A stretch of DNA of 64,000 nt from Nocardioides gilvus (GTDB lineage Bacteria > Actinomycetota > Actinomycetes > Propionibacteriales > Nocardioidaceae), in the NCBI RefSeq assembly GCF_003194605.1, contig NZ_QHKY01000001.1:744001-808000 (forward strand), given 5' to 3'. Of this stretch, positions 23,637 through 32,827 are shown one piece after another (the first letter of the stretch is position 1; the number at the start of each line of letters is the position of its first letter). Both the position numbers and the translations under genes were made by a program. A model generated the notes under the pieces. It made no database searches. It saw only the letters and a list, made by a program, of their open reading frames with translations, and was not told the DNA's origin.

Positions 23637-24539
23637 TCAGGACCAGTGCAGCGGATACCCCAGGAACTTCTCCAGCGAGGCGTTGTACGGAGCGAAGAAC
23701 TGGGCGAGGTCGGTGCGGATCGGCTCGGGCACGGTCGACTTGCGGTGCGAGGTGTTGAAGGGCTTGGTGTCCGGCAACGTGAAGTCCCCGATCCCGAGAA
23801 AGTCCGTCACCCGGTCGAAGACGGCCTGGACGTCGCCGTACATGTCTTCGCTGCGCAGGATCAGCACCTGCTCACGGTCGAAGGAGCGCAGCCAGTTCTG
23901 GATCTGCGGCAGGTAGATGCCCCGAGCGCGGTAGGTGTACCAGTCGTGCGAGGTGCTGTGGTAGGTCAGATCCGTCGCCATCCGCTCGACCTCTCCGTCC
24001 AGGCGGCGGCTCTCGGCCGCGAGCGCATCCTCGAAGGAGAGCGGCTCGACGCCGTTCTGGGTGCGTTCCTGGTAGTGGGACCAGGCCCGTTCGACCGGGT
24101 CGCGCAGCAACAGGATCGACTTCACCTCCGGCGCCACGGCCCGGACCTTCTCTGCCACTCGTGGGTCCCAGACGTAGTACGGGGACGCCTCACCGCTGAC
24201 CGGTGGATGACCGAGCTCAGCGGCGATCCGGTCCTTGTGGCGCTGGGTGTGGAAGTGCGAGCGGTACCAGACCTCGGAGTGCGAGGAGTCGGCAAAGAAC
24301 CAGTCTGTGCTCTTCTTGCCACGGCTCTGCGGGAAGAGCCCCAGGACGCCCGGGTGCATCAACAGGTAGTTGAACAGCGATGTCGTGCCACCGCGCTTGG
24401 TGCCCGTGATCAGGAAGTCCGGCATCTGACGCTGGTGCACCGTCGCGAAGGCAGCCGCCCGGGTCGTCACGTTGGCGACGTCCTTCGCCCACCGCGGCGA
24501 GCGGTCCTTGAACTGCGTCAGATTCGGCATGCTCCGCAC
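23637..24539 (-). CDS. PAPS-dependent sulfotransferase
   Basis: The 300-residue protein is a sulfotransferase of the carbohydrate/heparan type. The 5'-phosphosulfate-binding loop is LITGTKRGGTTSLFNYLLMHP (near residue 42) and the 3'-phosphate-binding region is LLLRDPVERAWSHYQ. The tail NTSHRKSTVPEPIRTDL also fits. There is no signal peptide, so sulfation would occur on cytosolic lipid-linked or nucleotide-linked intermediates. The GTG start at 24539 has a GAGG site; an ATG nine bases inside is possible. It lies downstream of the flippase gene in the same direction. Confidence 0.88.
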   Translation of the reverse strand: MRSMPNLTQFKDRSPRWAKDVANVTTRAAAFATVHQRQMPDFLITGTKRGGTTSLFNYLLMHPGVLGLFPQSRGKKSTDWFFADSSHSEVWYRSHFHTQRHKDRIAAELGHPPVSGEASPYYVWDPRVAEKVRAVAPEVKSILLLRDPVERAWSHYQERTQNGVEPLSFEDALAAESRRLDGEVERMATDLTYHSTSHDWYTYRARGIYLPQIQNWLRSFDREQVLILRSEDMYGDVQAVFDRVTDFLGIGDFTLPDTKPFNTSHRKSTVPEPIRTDLAQFFAPYNASLEKFLGYPLHWS

Positions 24540-24608
24540 ACTAGGCGTCCTCTACCTTCGGTTGAGTGGTACTGGACGCACTTCCTCCAGATGCGGTACG
24601 CCCGCGCC

Positions 24609-26150
24609 TCACCGCTTGGTCAGCGTCGCCAGCTGGTCGAGGTGCAGCAGGCGACGGTCCACCACCGCATAACCGAGCAGGAGAACTCCCCCGAGGGCGA
24701 TGCCGGTGAGCAACGGGACGGTCCCCTGACCCCATTGGTGGGCGATGACGAGCCCGGGCCCGGCGACGCAGACCGCGACGGCGAGACCGACCCGGATGAC
24801 TGATCCCCACGCCAACACGATCCCGGTGGCCCGGCCGACCTGGACCGAGGCGAGCACCGTGTCGAGCAACATGCTCGCGGCCCACACCGCCGCGGCTGCC
24901 TCGATCCCCCAGATCGGCACGAGGAGCAGGTTGCCGACCACGTTGACGACCAGGACGATCGCCTTGTTGATCGCACCCAGGCCGCTGCGCCCGCTCATCA
25001 GCAACAACGCCTGGACGTTGCCGGCAGCCAGCACCACCACGGAGCCGAGGCAGAGGATCACCATCGCGGTGGCACCGGACGCGAAGTCGTCGCCCAGCCA
25101 GGAGAGGACCGTGGGGGCGAAGACGGCCAGCGTCAGGTAGACGGGGGCGCCGAAGAGCAGGATCCAGCGGGCCGTGACGGCGTACAGGGAAGCGACCTCG
25201 TCGGTGCGCCCCTCGCCGAGCAGCGCGCTGAACCGAGGCGCGACCACGATCCGTACGGCGGTCGCGACGATGACCCCGGCCGCCACGAAGCGGGCTGCGG
25301 ACCCGTAGACCCCGGCGGCAGCGCTGCCGGCGATGACCCCGACCAGCACCACGTCGATCCAGATGATCGACTGCTCCATGGCCGAGGCGAACGTGCGCGG
25401 CAACGAGTACCTGGCGATCTGCGTACGCAGGTCCCGTGCCGGCCACCGCAGGGGCACCACCCCCGGGGCCAGACCCCGACGCAGGCGAGTCGTCGAGCGG
25501 TGGAGAACCAGGGTCACGGCTCCGGTCGCGAGCACCGTCGGCACCGCCCAACCCAGAGCAGCTCCCGCCACCCCGACTCCCAACAAGTGCCCGGCCACCA
25601 GCAGGACGGGGCGCAGGATCGGCGTCGTCAGGTTGTCGATCACGTTGAAGGCGACGATCCCGCCGAACGCGCGAGTGCAGGCCAGACCCACGGCGGTGAG
25701 GGCGGCGAGCGGAAGAGTCCAGGAGATCGCGTCGACCACGGCGACGACAGGAGCCCCGTCCGGCCACAGACCCCGCACCCCCCACCAGCTGGCGGCGAGC
25801 AGGGCGCCGGCTGCGGCCGCACAGGTCAGCAGGAACCCGATCGCGCCGGGCACCTGTTCCGGCGCTCGGCTGCGCAGCCGGGGCAACAGCCACACTGCGG
25901 TGGTGTCCATGCCCAGACGCGCGAGACTGAGTGCGATCGTGAAGAGCGCGATGGCCTGGAGCACGACGCCGGCGTCGCTCGCCCCCCACAGCCGCGCCAG
26001 GAGAAGACTGAACGCGAACCCGAAGGCAGCGCTGGAGGCGGTGCCCACCAACGTCAGGGCGCCGCCGCGTGCGGCGCGACCGACCTCGGAGCTCGCCGCC
26101 GCGGACGTCCTGCGGACCGAGTCCGGTCGCTGGCTGCTCACGCCCGCCAC
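24609..26150 (-). CDS. Polysaccharide flippase, MOP/Wzx-type
   Basis: This is a 513-residue integral membrane protein with about 12-14 hydrophobic helices in the arrangement of polysaccharide flippases. It starts with GGALTLVGTASSAAFGFAFSLLLARLWG and contains LPRTFASAMEQSIIWIDVVLVG, typical of Wzx-like proteins with a charged residue amid helices. It should move lipid-linked repeat units across the membrane for Wzy-type polymerisation. The start is the first GTG in the frame after AGAGG; a second GTG nine bases inside is possible. It diverges from the lipoprotein gene over a perfect palindrome. Confidence 0.88.
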   Translation of the reverse strand: MAGVSSQRPDSVRRTSAAASSEVGRAARGGALTLVGTASSAAFGFAFSLLLARLWGASDAGVVLQAIALFTIALSLARLGMDTTAVWLLPRLRSRAPEQVPGAIGFLLTCAAAAGALLAASWWGVRGLWPDGAPVVAVVDAISWTLPLAALTAVGLACTRAFGGIVAFNVIDNLTTPILRPVLLVAGHLLGVGVAGAALGWAVPTVLATGAVTLVLHRSTTRLRRGLAPGVVPLRWPARDLRTQIARYSLPRTFASAMEQSIIWIDVVLVGVIAGSAAAGVYGSAARFVAAGVIVATAVRIVVAPRFSALLGEGRTDEVASLYAVTARWILLFGAPVYLTLAVFAPTVLSWLGDDFASGATAMVILCLGSVVVLAAGNVQALLLMSGRSGLGAINKAIVLVVNVVGNLLLVPIWGIEAAAAVWAASMLLDTVLASVQVGRATGIVLAWGSVIRVGLAVAVCVAGPGLVIAHQWGQGTVPLLTGIALGGVLLLGYAVVDRRLLHLDQLATLTKR

Positions 26151-26169
26151 CTGCCTCTACGATGGGTGA

Positions 26170-26191
26170 CCACCCGGCGTTCGCCGGGTGG
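26170..26191. promoter_or_regulatory. Perfect 22-bp palindrome in divergent promoter region
   Basis: CCACCCGGCG (26170-26179), TT, CGCCGGGTGG (26182-26191) lies between the divergent flippase and lipoprotein genes. A terminator has no obvious purpose here, so an operator or 5' leader hairpin is likelier. TAGGTAAC follows at about 26203. Confidence 0.5.
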
Positions 26192-26222
26192 CGCCGTGAT
26201 TCTAGGTAACCGGGGGGTTCTG

Positions 26223-26888
26223 GTGGCTGCACTGACCATGCCAGCGCGTCGACACAGGTGGGCGGCCGTGGCTGCGGCAGGCACGCTCCTCATGGCGGGA
26301 TGCTCGTGGTCCGACGAGAGCCCGAGGACGGAGGACCCGTCCTCGACCGACCTGTCGCCCAGTGAATCGCCCAGCGAGTCTCCCGACCAGTCACCCAGCG
26401 AGTCGCCCGATTCGGTGACCGACTCGGACGGGCCGAGCGGTGGTGGGGCGACCCTCGACCCCGGTGACGTGCCGAAGGACGTGGCGGAACAGACCGACCA
26501 GGCCACCGAGGAGTTCCTCGACAGGGTGGGCGAGGAGCTCGAGGAGCCCGACGCGAAGCAGGACCTGAAGACGCTGCCCGGCGTGACCGGAGCCGCGCTC
26601 GAGGAGTTGCGCAACCGGATCACCGAGTACGACGCCTCCGGATGGCAGGTGCTGGGCGAACCGGTGATCGTGCGCCAGCGCGTCGTGCGGCTGCTGCAGG
26701 ATCCCGAGCGAGCCATCGTGCACGCATGCATCGACAACTCCGCGGTGCGGGTGGTCGACGCTGACGGCAAGCGGGTGCCCAACAGCAGGCCGGCCGAGCC
26801 GCGTACGCGCAACATCATCACCCTGGTGAAGAAGAAGGACGCGTGGATCGTCACCGACCAACGCCCTGCCACGAAGCCGGACTGCTGA
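26223..26888 (+). CDS. Lipoprotein with Ser-Pro-rich linker
   Basis: This is a 221-residue lipoprotein whose lipobox is LLMAGC. After the cysteine comes a Ser/Pro/Glu linker with repeated SESP units, then an acidic helix (DQATEEFLDRVGEELEEPD). A globular domain of about 100 residues follows, with EYDASGWQVLGEPVIVRQRVV. The last part (IHACIDNSAVRVVDADGKRV... AWIVTDQ) resembles the NTF2-like or Mce-associated fold found in actinobacterial lipoproteins. The GTG start has a GGGGGG site nine bases upstream; an ATG 15 bases inside is possible. It probably acts in the cell wall alongside the polysaccharide export proteins. Confidence 0.75.
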   Translation: MAALTMPARRHRWAAVAAAGTLLMAGCSWSDESPRTEDPSSTDLSPSESPSESPDQSPSESPDSVTDSDGPSGGGATLDPGDVPKDVAEQTDQATEEFLDRVGEELEEPDAKQDLKTLPGVTGAALEELRNRITEYDASGWQVLGEPVIVRQRVVRLLQDPERAIVHACIDNSAVRVVDADGKRVPNSRPAEPRTRNIITLVKKKDAWIVTDQRPATKPDC

Positions 26889-26907
26889 GGGTCCACCTGC
26901 TCGCCGT

Positions 26908-29286
26908 TCAGCGGGTGAAGGCCCAACTGTTCTCGTTGGCGGGGATGACCGGGCGGTCACCGGCTCCGGTCCCCGTCGGCCCTGCCGAGGGTTCCTCCTG
27001 CATTGGCTGACCCTGGTCCGACTGGGCAGAGGCAGGATCGGCCGGCGGCCTGCCCGGCTCCGTCTGGGAGGCGGGGCCCGCCCCTGGCCCTCGACGTGAC
27101 TGCACGGGACCGCGGCCGCGGCCGCGCTTCTTCTTCGTCTGACCGGGGGCCGCACCCGTCTGGTTGGCCCCGGGCTGGATCGCCCCGGGCTCGATGGACC
27201 GGGAGGCCGATGTCGCATCGGTCTCCGGGACTGGCACGGTCTCGGGAGCGGGCGCGTCGTCCTCCGCTTCCGCATCCGGCGCGGGGTCGAACTGAGCCTC
27301 CGCTTCCGCATCCGGCGCGGGCTCGGCTTCGGGCTCGGGTTCGGGTTCGGGCTCAGACTCGAACTCGGCCTCAGCCTCGGCCTCGGGCTGGGGCTCGGTC
27401 CCGGCCTCAGTCCCGGGCTCAGCCTCGGCCTCGGCCTCGGTCCCGGGCTCGAACTCGGCCTCGGACTCGGACTCGGACTCAGGCTCGGTGCCGTCGTCGG
27501 GATCGCGTTCGTCCTGGGTCGGGGACACGTCGCCCTGCGCGAGGTCGCCCCCGGCGATGGCGGGTTCGTCCTCACGGTCGTTCCGGTCGAAGAAGTGGGA
27601 GCGCGGTTCGTCGGCCTGAACCACTTCGGCCTCTGTCGTCTCGGCGGGCGTCACCTCCTCCGCAGGCGCGTCGTCCGCCCGAGTGACCAGGTCCTCCATG
27701 ACCTCCATCAGGGCGCTGGAGCGAGCTCCGCTCACCGCACCTCCTGTGAAGGCACTGCTGGTCGCGCCGCTGGGGGCGGAACGCAACAGGGCAGCGCCCG
27801 CACCCACCGAGGGATGCGCCGTGAGGTGTCGGCCCTCCGGGAGGAGGACGGTGCCGTGTGTCCTGGCCTCGACGGCCATGAGCTCGCTCGCCACGGCTGC
27901 GAGCTCGTCGATGTGGGTGCCCAGCTCGTGCACCGCGAAGAGCACCTGGTCAGCGAAGCGTCCCGCTGCCAGTCGGGCCGCTGAGCCGGCCGACGGGGAG
28001 AGCGCCACCACCGTCACGGCCGTGGAACGCTCGGGCGTGGAGACCAGGTCCACGACCACGTCGATCGTCGCGAGGCGAGTGCCAGAGGTGTCCGGGACCG
28101 AGATCTGCAGCGTCGGCACCGTGCGACTCCGGAAACGCCGGACGTGGGCGCGGGCCCCGACCTCGCGCGCCGAGAGGTCGTGCAGCACGTTGACCAGCAC
28201 GTCGACCGGGTGGTCGACGATGATCAGGTCGGTCTCCAGACCCGAGTCGGCCAATGACGCCGCCAGGTTGATGGCCACGTCGGTCGGGACCGCGTCGTCC
28301 GGGCCGACGTCGATCACGGCGAGGACGGGGCGCTCCGCCGAGGTCGCGGCCATGACCCGTTCCCGTACGGCTCGGATCTGCTCGGCCTCGACCCCCACGG
28401 CCGGAACGCTGGTCTCCTCACCGGCCAGACGGGCCACGGTCACGCCACCCCCGGCACCTGCGACGTCGTAGGGGTCACGCACCCGGCGGTCCAGCACGTT
28501 GACCACGAAGGCCAGGACCAGGCCGGACAGGAGCCCACCCAGGATCCCGCTGAACAACATGAGCGGACGGTTGGGGCTGGACTGAGTCTGCCGGGCGTCG
28601 GCCTCGGTGAGCACCGAGCCGCCCCCGGTGTTGACCACCCGCAGCTCGTTGAGCTGGGTGGTGACCGTGGCCAGCTCCTCGGCGACCGTCTGGCGAGCCA
28701 GCTCGGCGGTCAGGCGGCCCTGGCTGCCTGCGGCGGACTCGGACAGCTCATCGTTGGCCGCGGTCAGCTGCTTGCGCAGACTGTCGCGGCGCACCACGAG
28801 CCGCTCGGCGGCGCTGTCGACGCGACCCTGGGCCTCTTCGGAGCGGTAGGCGAGATACTTCTCGGCGACCAGGGTCGCGCCGTCGGCGGCCTCGTCGGGT
28901 GAGCCGCCGGTGAACTGGATGCGCAGCACCGTGCCGTTGGGCAGCAGGGTCGCCTCGGTCGCCGCACGGACCGACGACTTGGTCCAGCCGTCGCCGAGCC
29001 CGGCCGCGACCTCGTTCATCACGGTGGTCGAGCGAGCCATCGCCTGCTCGGTCTCCATGTCGAGCAGGTCGGAGGGCGGGCGTGACGCGCTGAAGGCGTT
29101 GGAGGAGATGAGGTTGATGTTGACGAGGGTGGTCGAGGTCGACTTGGACGGGACCGTGACCATCAGGGCAGTCGCCACCAGGACGCCCAAGCACAACGCG
29201 CCCGCCACGTAGACCCAGCGGCGCCGCAGGATCGTCGCGTAGTGCGACAACTCCATGGACGACGTGTTCGACACGTGCTTCGCCAT
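26908..29286 (-). CDS. Wzz-type chain-length protein with degenerate kinase-like domain and acidic tail
   Basis: This is a 792-residue membrane protein. It has a Wzz domain bounded by two membrane segments, at about residues 24-43 (YVAGALCLGVLVATALMV) and 238-258 (LMLFSGILGGLLSGLVLAF), with coiled coil between. The cytosolic part at about 290-470 follows the BY-kinase fold pattern: VLAVIDVGPDDAVPTDVAINLAASLADSG then LIIVD. The Walker A lysine and threonine/serine (GKST) are absent, so ATP binding is unlikely. The last 250 residues are a Glu/Ala/Pro-rich acidic tail. It should set polymer length or organise export; it may scaffold rather than phosphorylate. Confidence 0.85.
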   Translation of the reverse strand: MAKHVSNTSSMELSHYATILRRRWVYVAGALCLGVLVATALMVTVPSKSTSTTLVNINLISSNAFSASRPPSDLLDMETEQAMARSTTVMNEVAAGLGDGWTKSSVRAATEATLLPNGTVLRIQFTGGSPDEAADGATLVAEKYLAYRSEEAQGRVDSAAERLVVRRDSLRKQLTAANDELSESAAGSQGRLTAELARQTVAEELATVTTQLNELRVVNTGGGSVLTEADARQTQSSPNRPLMLFSGILGGLLSGLVLAFVVNVLDRRVRDPYDVAGAGGGVTVARLAGEETSVPAVGVEAEQIRAVRERVMAATSAERPVLAVIDVGPDDAVPTDVAINLAASLADSGLETDLIIVDHPVDVLVNVLHDLSAREVGARAHVRRFRSRTVPTLQISVPDTSGTRLATIDVVVDLVSTPERSTAVTVVALSPSAGSAARLAAGRFADQVLFAVHELGTHIDELAAVASELMAVEARTHGTVLLPEGRHLTAHPSVGAGAALLRSAPSGATSSAFTGGAVSGARSSALMEVMEDLVTRADDAPAEEVTPAETTEAEVVQADEPRSHFFDRNDREDEPAIAGGDLAQGDVSPTQDERDPDDGTEPESESESEAEFEPGTEAEAEAEPGTEAGTEPQPEAEAEAEFESEPEPEPEPEAEPAPDAEAEAQFDPAPDAEAEDDAPAPETVPVPETDATSASRSIEPGAIQPGANQTGAAPGQTKKKRGRGRGPVQSRRGPGAGPASQTEPGRPPADPASAQSDQGQPMQEEPSAGPTGTGAGDRPVIPANENSWAFTR
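27240..27487 (-). repeat. Acidic low-complexity repeat (Glu-Pro / Glu-Ala / Glu-Ser)
   Basis: The tract is a run of GAG/GCC/CCG/TCC-type codons encoding EPESES, EAEAEAEPGT and EPEPEPEAEPAPD units near the C-terminus of the Wzz-like protein. It is in frame, highly repetitive and likely to be disordered. Confidence 0.9.
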
Positions 29287-29325
29287 CGAAGGCCCCCATC
29301 CATCCCCGTCGAGCGGTCGTACGCC

Positions 29326-29353
29326 TGTGCGCAGACTGCAACGGACCTACAAT
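29326..29353 (+). promoter_or_regulatory. Putative promoter of the Wzy-like gene
   Basis: TACAAT at 29348-29353 is a good -10 element, 39 bases before the GTG start at 29393. TGTGCG at 29326-29331 is a weak -35 with a 16-base spacer. The region is shared with the divergent Wzz-like gene. Confidence 0.45.
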
Positions 29354-29392
29354 AGCGAGCCGCAGCCACCCCCCGCGCCATTGGAGAGAAAC

Positions 29393-30709
29393 GTGACTCA
29401 CCCACTGTCCGTGCGGGGTGGCGTCCCCACCCTCGACGGCAGTCAGAGGGTCGCGTCCAGCGAGCTGCCGGCGTGGCCCGCGGTGACGCTCTTCGCGCTC
29501 TTCCCGATCTGGTGGCTGCTGGGGCTGGCAGACCTGATCTGGATCCTGATGGCTCCCCCGATGGTGCTGCTCATGGTGCGTGCCCGGGCGATCCAGGTCC
29601 CGAGGGGGTTCGGCCTCTACCTGCTCTTCCTGCTCTGGGCCCTCTTCTCCGGCGTCCAGCTCGAGCGCGCAGGTCAGGCCATCGGCTTCTCCTACCGCCT
29701 GCTGCTCTACGCGGCGGCCGCCGTCCTCTTCGTGTACGTCTTCAACGCGCGGCGGCGGATCAACGAGCAGATGGCCACCGGCGCGCTGACCGGGTACTGG
29801 CTCGCCTGCGTCTTCGGCGGTTACCTGGCCCTGGCCTTCCCCGGGGCAGTCATCAAGACCCCCCTCAGTTACCTGTTGCCGACCTCGCTGACCAGCAACG
29901 AACTGGTCAACCAGATGGTCGTGCGGCGGATGACCCAGTGGAACCCCGAGGCGTGGGTGGTGCTCGACCCGCGACCCACGGCCCCGTTCCTCTACACGAA
30001 CAACTGGGGCAACGTGTACTCGTTGCTCCTGCCGTTCGTGGTCGCCTACCTCTTCAAGGTGCGGGGCACGCCGCGCTTCTGGGTGCTCGTGGCGATCATT
30101 CCGCTCTCCCTCGTCCCGGCCTTCCTCACGCTCAACCGGGGCATGTTCCTGGGTCTGGGCATCGCCGCCGCGTACGTGGCCCTGAGGCTGGTGCTGATGG
30201 GCAACGTGAGAGGCCTCGTCGCCATTGCGCTGATGGGCATCCTGGGTGCCGGCGCCTTCTTCCTGCTGCCCGCCCAGGACCGGCTCGAGAACAGGCTGAG
30301 CGAGAGCAGCAGTACCGAGGACCGCACGTCGCTCTACACCCAGGCAATCGACACGATCCCGGAGTCGCCGGTCCTGGGACATGCCGTGCCCCAGGAACCG
30401 GACAACCCGAACCTGGACCCGGTCGGCACCCAGGGACAGTTCTGGATGGTGCTGGTCTCCCACGGCGTGGGCGCGCTGGCCTGCTTCGTGGGGTGGTTCC
30501 TGCTGGCGTTCCTGATGTCACTGCGGCGCGGCGACGTGACCGGGGTCGTCGCCAACACGGTCCTGCTGGTGGGGACCATCGAACTCGTCTACTACGGCTC
30601 GCTGCCGTACGGGCTGCCGATTCTGATGGTCGCGGCGGCTCTGGCCCTGAGAGGACCCGACGCCGTCCCGACCGGAGGCGCGCGCCGGCGGGTCGCCCCC
30701 GGTGGCTAG
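29393..30709 (+). CDS. O-antigen ligase / Wzy-type polymerase family protein
   Basis: The 438-residue membrane protein has about 10-12 hydrophobic helices and a large extracytoplasmic loop after VVRRMTQWNPEAWVVL. This layout is shared by Wzy polymerases and WaaL ligases. DRLENRLSESSSTEDRTSLY and SPVLGHAVPQ match the conserved RxxxW/H region of the family only loosely. A GGAGAG site lies a few bases before the GTG. Given the flippase and Wzz-like genes, polymerisation of exopolysaccharide repeat units is the likely job. The sequence divergence typical of this family prevents choosing between polymerase and ligase. Confidence 0.8.
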   Translation: MTHPLSVRGGVPTLDGSQRVASSELPAWPAVTLFALFPIWWLLGLADLIWILMAPPMVLLMVRARAIQVPRGFGLYLLFLLWALFSGVQLERAGQAIGFSYRLLLYAAAAVLFVYVFNARRRINEQMATGALTGYWLACVFGGYLALAFPGAVIKTPLSYLLPTSLTSNELVNQMVVRRMTQWNPEAWVVLDPRPTAPFLYTNNWGNVYSLLLPFVVAYLFKVRGTPRFWVLVAIIPLSLVPAFLTLNRGMFLGLGIAAAYVALRLVLMGNVRGLVAIALMGILGAGAFFLLPAQDRLENRLSESSSTEDRTSLYTQAIDTIPESPVLGHAVPQEPDNPNLDPVGTQGQFWMVLVSHGVGALACFVGWFLLAFLMSLRRGDVTGVVANTVLLVGTIELVYYGSLPYGLPILMVAAALALRGPDAVPTGGARRRVAPGG

Positions 30710-30821
30710 GTCGACCGCGCTGCAGACAGCGGATCCGGACCTGACTATGTTGGTGCCGCTCCTCCGTCCGGGTCGGGGCTGGGAACGGCGTCGTCCGCAG
30801 GTATCAGGAAGAGGGTGAACG

Positions 30822-31784
30822 GTGCCTTCCAGTGCCGCGTCCGCGGGCAGCAACAGCCCGACCGTGCTCTACATCGGGGGCTGGGGTCGGAGCGGCTCGA
30901 CCCTGCTCGAACGAGTGCTCGCCCAAGCCACCGGCACCCTTGCGCTGGGCGAGGTGGTCCACCTCTGGGAGCGCGGCGTACGCCTGAACCAGCTCTGTGC
31001 CTGCGGCACTGCCTTCCACGACTGCCCGTTCTGGTCGCAGGTCGGCGCCGACGCGTTCGGCGGCTGGGACCGGGTCGACCTCGACCGGGTCGCTCACCTC
31101 GCCGAGGCGGTCGACCGCCAACGACGCATCCCGCAGTCGGCCCGTCGTACGCCCCGCCCGGCCTTCGCGGAACAGGTCGTCGAGTACGCCTCCGGGTTCC
31201 AGAAGATCTACACCGCCGCCGCCGCGATCACGGGGGCAAAGGTGGTCATCGACTCGAGCAAGGAGATCCCGACCGCCCTGGCGTTGAGCCACGTCGAAGG
31301 ACTCGACCTGCGGGTCCTGCACATCGTCCGGGACAGCCGTGGGGTCGCCTACAGCTGGTCGAAGGTGGTCGAACGACCCGAGACCAGCGACGGCGAGCCG
31401 ATGCCTCGGTTCTCGCCGGTCCGGAGCACGGCGTTCTGGCTCTCGGGCAACCTGACCGTCCGCGGTCTCGCCCACCGCGGGGTGCCGTTGACCCGGCTGC
31501 GCTACGAGGACCTGGTGGCTGACCCCCAGGGCTCCATCGAGGCTGCGTGGCAGGCATTGGGACTGCCAGGCTGCCCGGACATCCCGATGGTCGACGCGCA
31601 CACGATCGACCTCGGGCCCAGTCACTCGGTGGCCGGCAACCCGATGCGCTTCCGGACCGGCGTGACCAGACTCAGCGCCGACGACGCCTGGCGCACGCAG
31701 ATGTCGCCTCGGGACCGTCGGATCGTGACCGCGATGTCCTACCCGGTGCTCAAGTCGTTCGGCTACCTGGGCGAGCCGTCATGA
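30822..31784 (+). CDS. PAPS-dependent sulfotransferase (second copy, different subfamily)
   Basis: The 320-residue protein has the P-loop-like motif LYIGGWGRSGSTLLERVL for the 5'-phosphosulfate and the 3'-phosphate site IVRDSRGVAYSWSK. A Cys pair in LCACGTAFHDCPFW is common in this actinobacterial subfamily. It is only distantly similar to the sulfotransferase at 23.6 kb, so two different positions or residues may be sulfated. The GTG start has an AGGAAGAGG site. The stop overlaps the ATG of the GT2 gene (ATGA), implying coupled expression. Confidence 0.85.
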   Translation: MPSSAASAGSNSPTVLYIGGWGRSGSTLLERVLAQATGTLALGEVVHLWERGVRLNQLCACGTAFHDCPFWSQVGADAFGGWDRVDLDRVAHLAEAVDRQRRIPQSARRTPRPAFAEQVVEYASGFQKIYTAAAAITGAKVVIDSSKEIPTALALSHVEGLDLRVLHIVRDSRGVAYSWSKVVERPETSDGEPMPRFSPVRSTAFWLSGNLTVRGLAHRGVPLTRLRYEDLVADPQGSIEAAWQALGLPGCPDIPMVDAHTIDLGPSHSVAGNPMRFRTGVTRLSADDAWRTQMSPRDRRIVTAMSYPVLKSFGYLGEPS

Positions 31785-32728
31785 CGCCCGAGGAGAACTT
31801 CTCGCCCGCGCTGGTGAGTGTCGTGGTCCCGACCCACGCGCGACCCGAGCTCGTGCGTCGCGCGATCGACTCGATCCTGGCCCAGGACCACCCGGGCGAG
31901 ATCGAGGTGATCGTGGTCTTCGACCGGGCGGAGCCTGACGAGAGCCTGCGGCGCACCGCCCCGGGACGCACCGTCGAGGTCATCACCAACACCCGCACCC
32001 CGGGGCTCGCCGGCGCGCGCAACAGCGGCATCCTGGCCTCCCGTGGCTCCCTGGTCGCCTTCCTCGACGACGACGACTGGTGGCGTCCCACGAAGTTGCG
32101 GCGCCAGGTGGAGGAGTACGACGCCGAGCTGAACCGCACGGGGGTCGCGCCCCATCTGGTCACCTGCTCGATCGCCGTCGACTTCGAGGGGCGGATCACC
32201 CCGCGGACCGCAGGAACCACGCGGGTCACGCTCGGCGACCTGACCCGTTCACGGATGTCGATGCTGCACTCCTCGGGCCTGCTCTTCGACCGCGCGGCCC
32301 TGCTGGACCACATCGGTCTGGTCGACGAGGAGGTGCCCGGCAGCCAGAACGAGGACTGGGACCTGCTGCTGCGCTCAGTCAAGGTCGGGGACATCGTGCA
32401 CGTCGACGAAGCGTTGGTGGTGGTGACGTGGGGCGCTGCCTCGTTCTTCACCCGCACCTGGGACACCAAGATCTCCTCGCTCCACTGGATGATGGAGCGT
32501 CACCCGGAGATCGAGCAGGACCGCAAGGGGGCGGGGCGGGTCTACGGCCAGATCTCGTTCGGCGAGGCGAGCCGCCCCGACCGCCGGGCTGCCGTGCGTT
32601 GGGCCGGCAAGGCGCTCGTCAAGGATCCGTTGCAGTGGCGGGCGTACGTGGGACTCGCGGTCGCCGCCCGGCTCCTGACCCCGGCCCAGGTGCTCAACCT
32701 GCTCCACAAGGCTGGCCGCGGCGTCTGA
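31781..32728 (+). CDS. Glycosyltransferase family 2
   Basis: This is a 315-residue GT-A fold enzyme. It opens with VSVVVPTHARPELVRRAIDSI, has GLAGARNSGI, and carries the DxD-type metal site in VAFLDDDDWW. A later acidic residue in SQNEDWDLLLR probably serves as the catalytic base. No membrane segment is evident, so it likely transfers a sugar from a nucleotide donor to the lipid-linked intermediate on the cytosolic face. It is translationally coupled to the sulfotransferase upstream and ends before a double hairpin. Confidence 0.88.
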   Translation: MTPEENFSPALVSVVVPTHARPELVRRAIDSILAQDHPGEIEVIVVFDRAEPDESLRRTAPGRTVEVITNTRTPGLAGARNSGILASRGSLVAFLDDDDWWRPTKLRRQVEEYDAELNRTGVAPHLVTCSIAVDFEGRITPRTAGTTRVTLGDLTRSRMSMLHSSGLLFDRAALLDHIGLVDEEVPGSQNEDWDLLLRSVKVGDIVHVDEALVVVTWGAASFFTRTWDTKISSLHWMMERHPEIEQDRKGAGRVYGQISFGEASRPDRRAAVRWAGKALVKDPLQWRAYVGLAVAARLLTPAQVLNLLHKAGRGV

Positions 32729-32744
32729 GCACGCCCGGAGAAGG

Positions 32745-32789
32745 TGCAGCGAAAACGCTGCAGCCGGCGTTCCCGAAGGAACGCCGGCT
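32745..32789. terminator. Double hairpin terminator between convergent genes
   Basis: Hairpin 1 is TGCAGCG-AAAA-CGCTGCA (32745-32762). Hairpin 2 is a perfect 12-bp stem with a CGAA loop (32762-32789). They lie between the GT2 and sugar transferase genes and could stop transcription from both sides. Confidence 0.75.
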
Positions 32790-32827
32790 GTTCAGGCGCG
32801 ATCTGTGCCGGACCAGGGCAGATCGAG

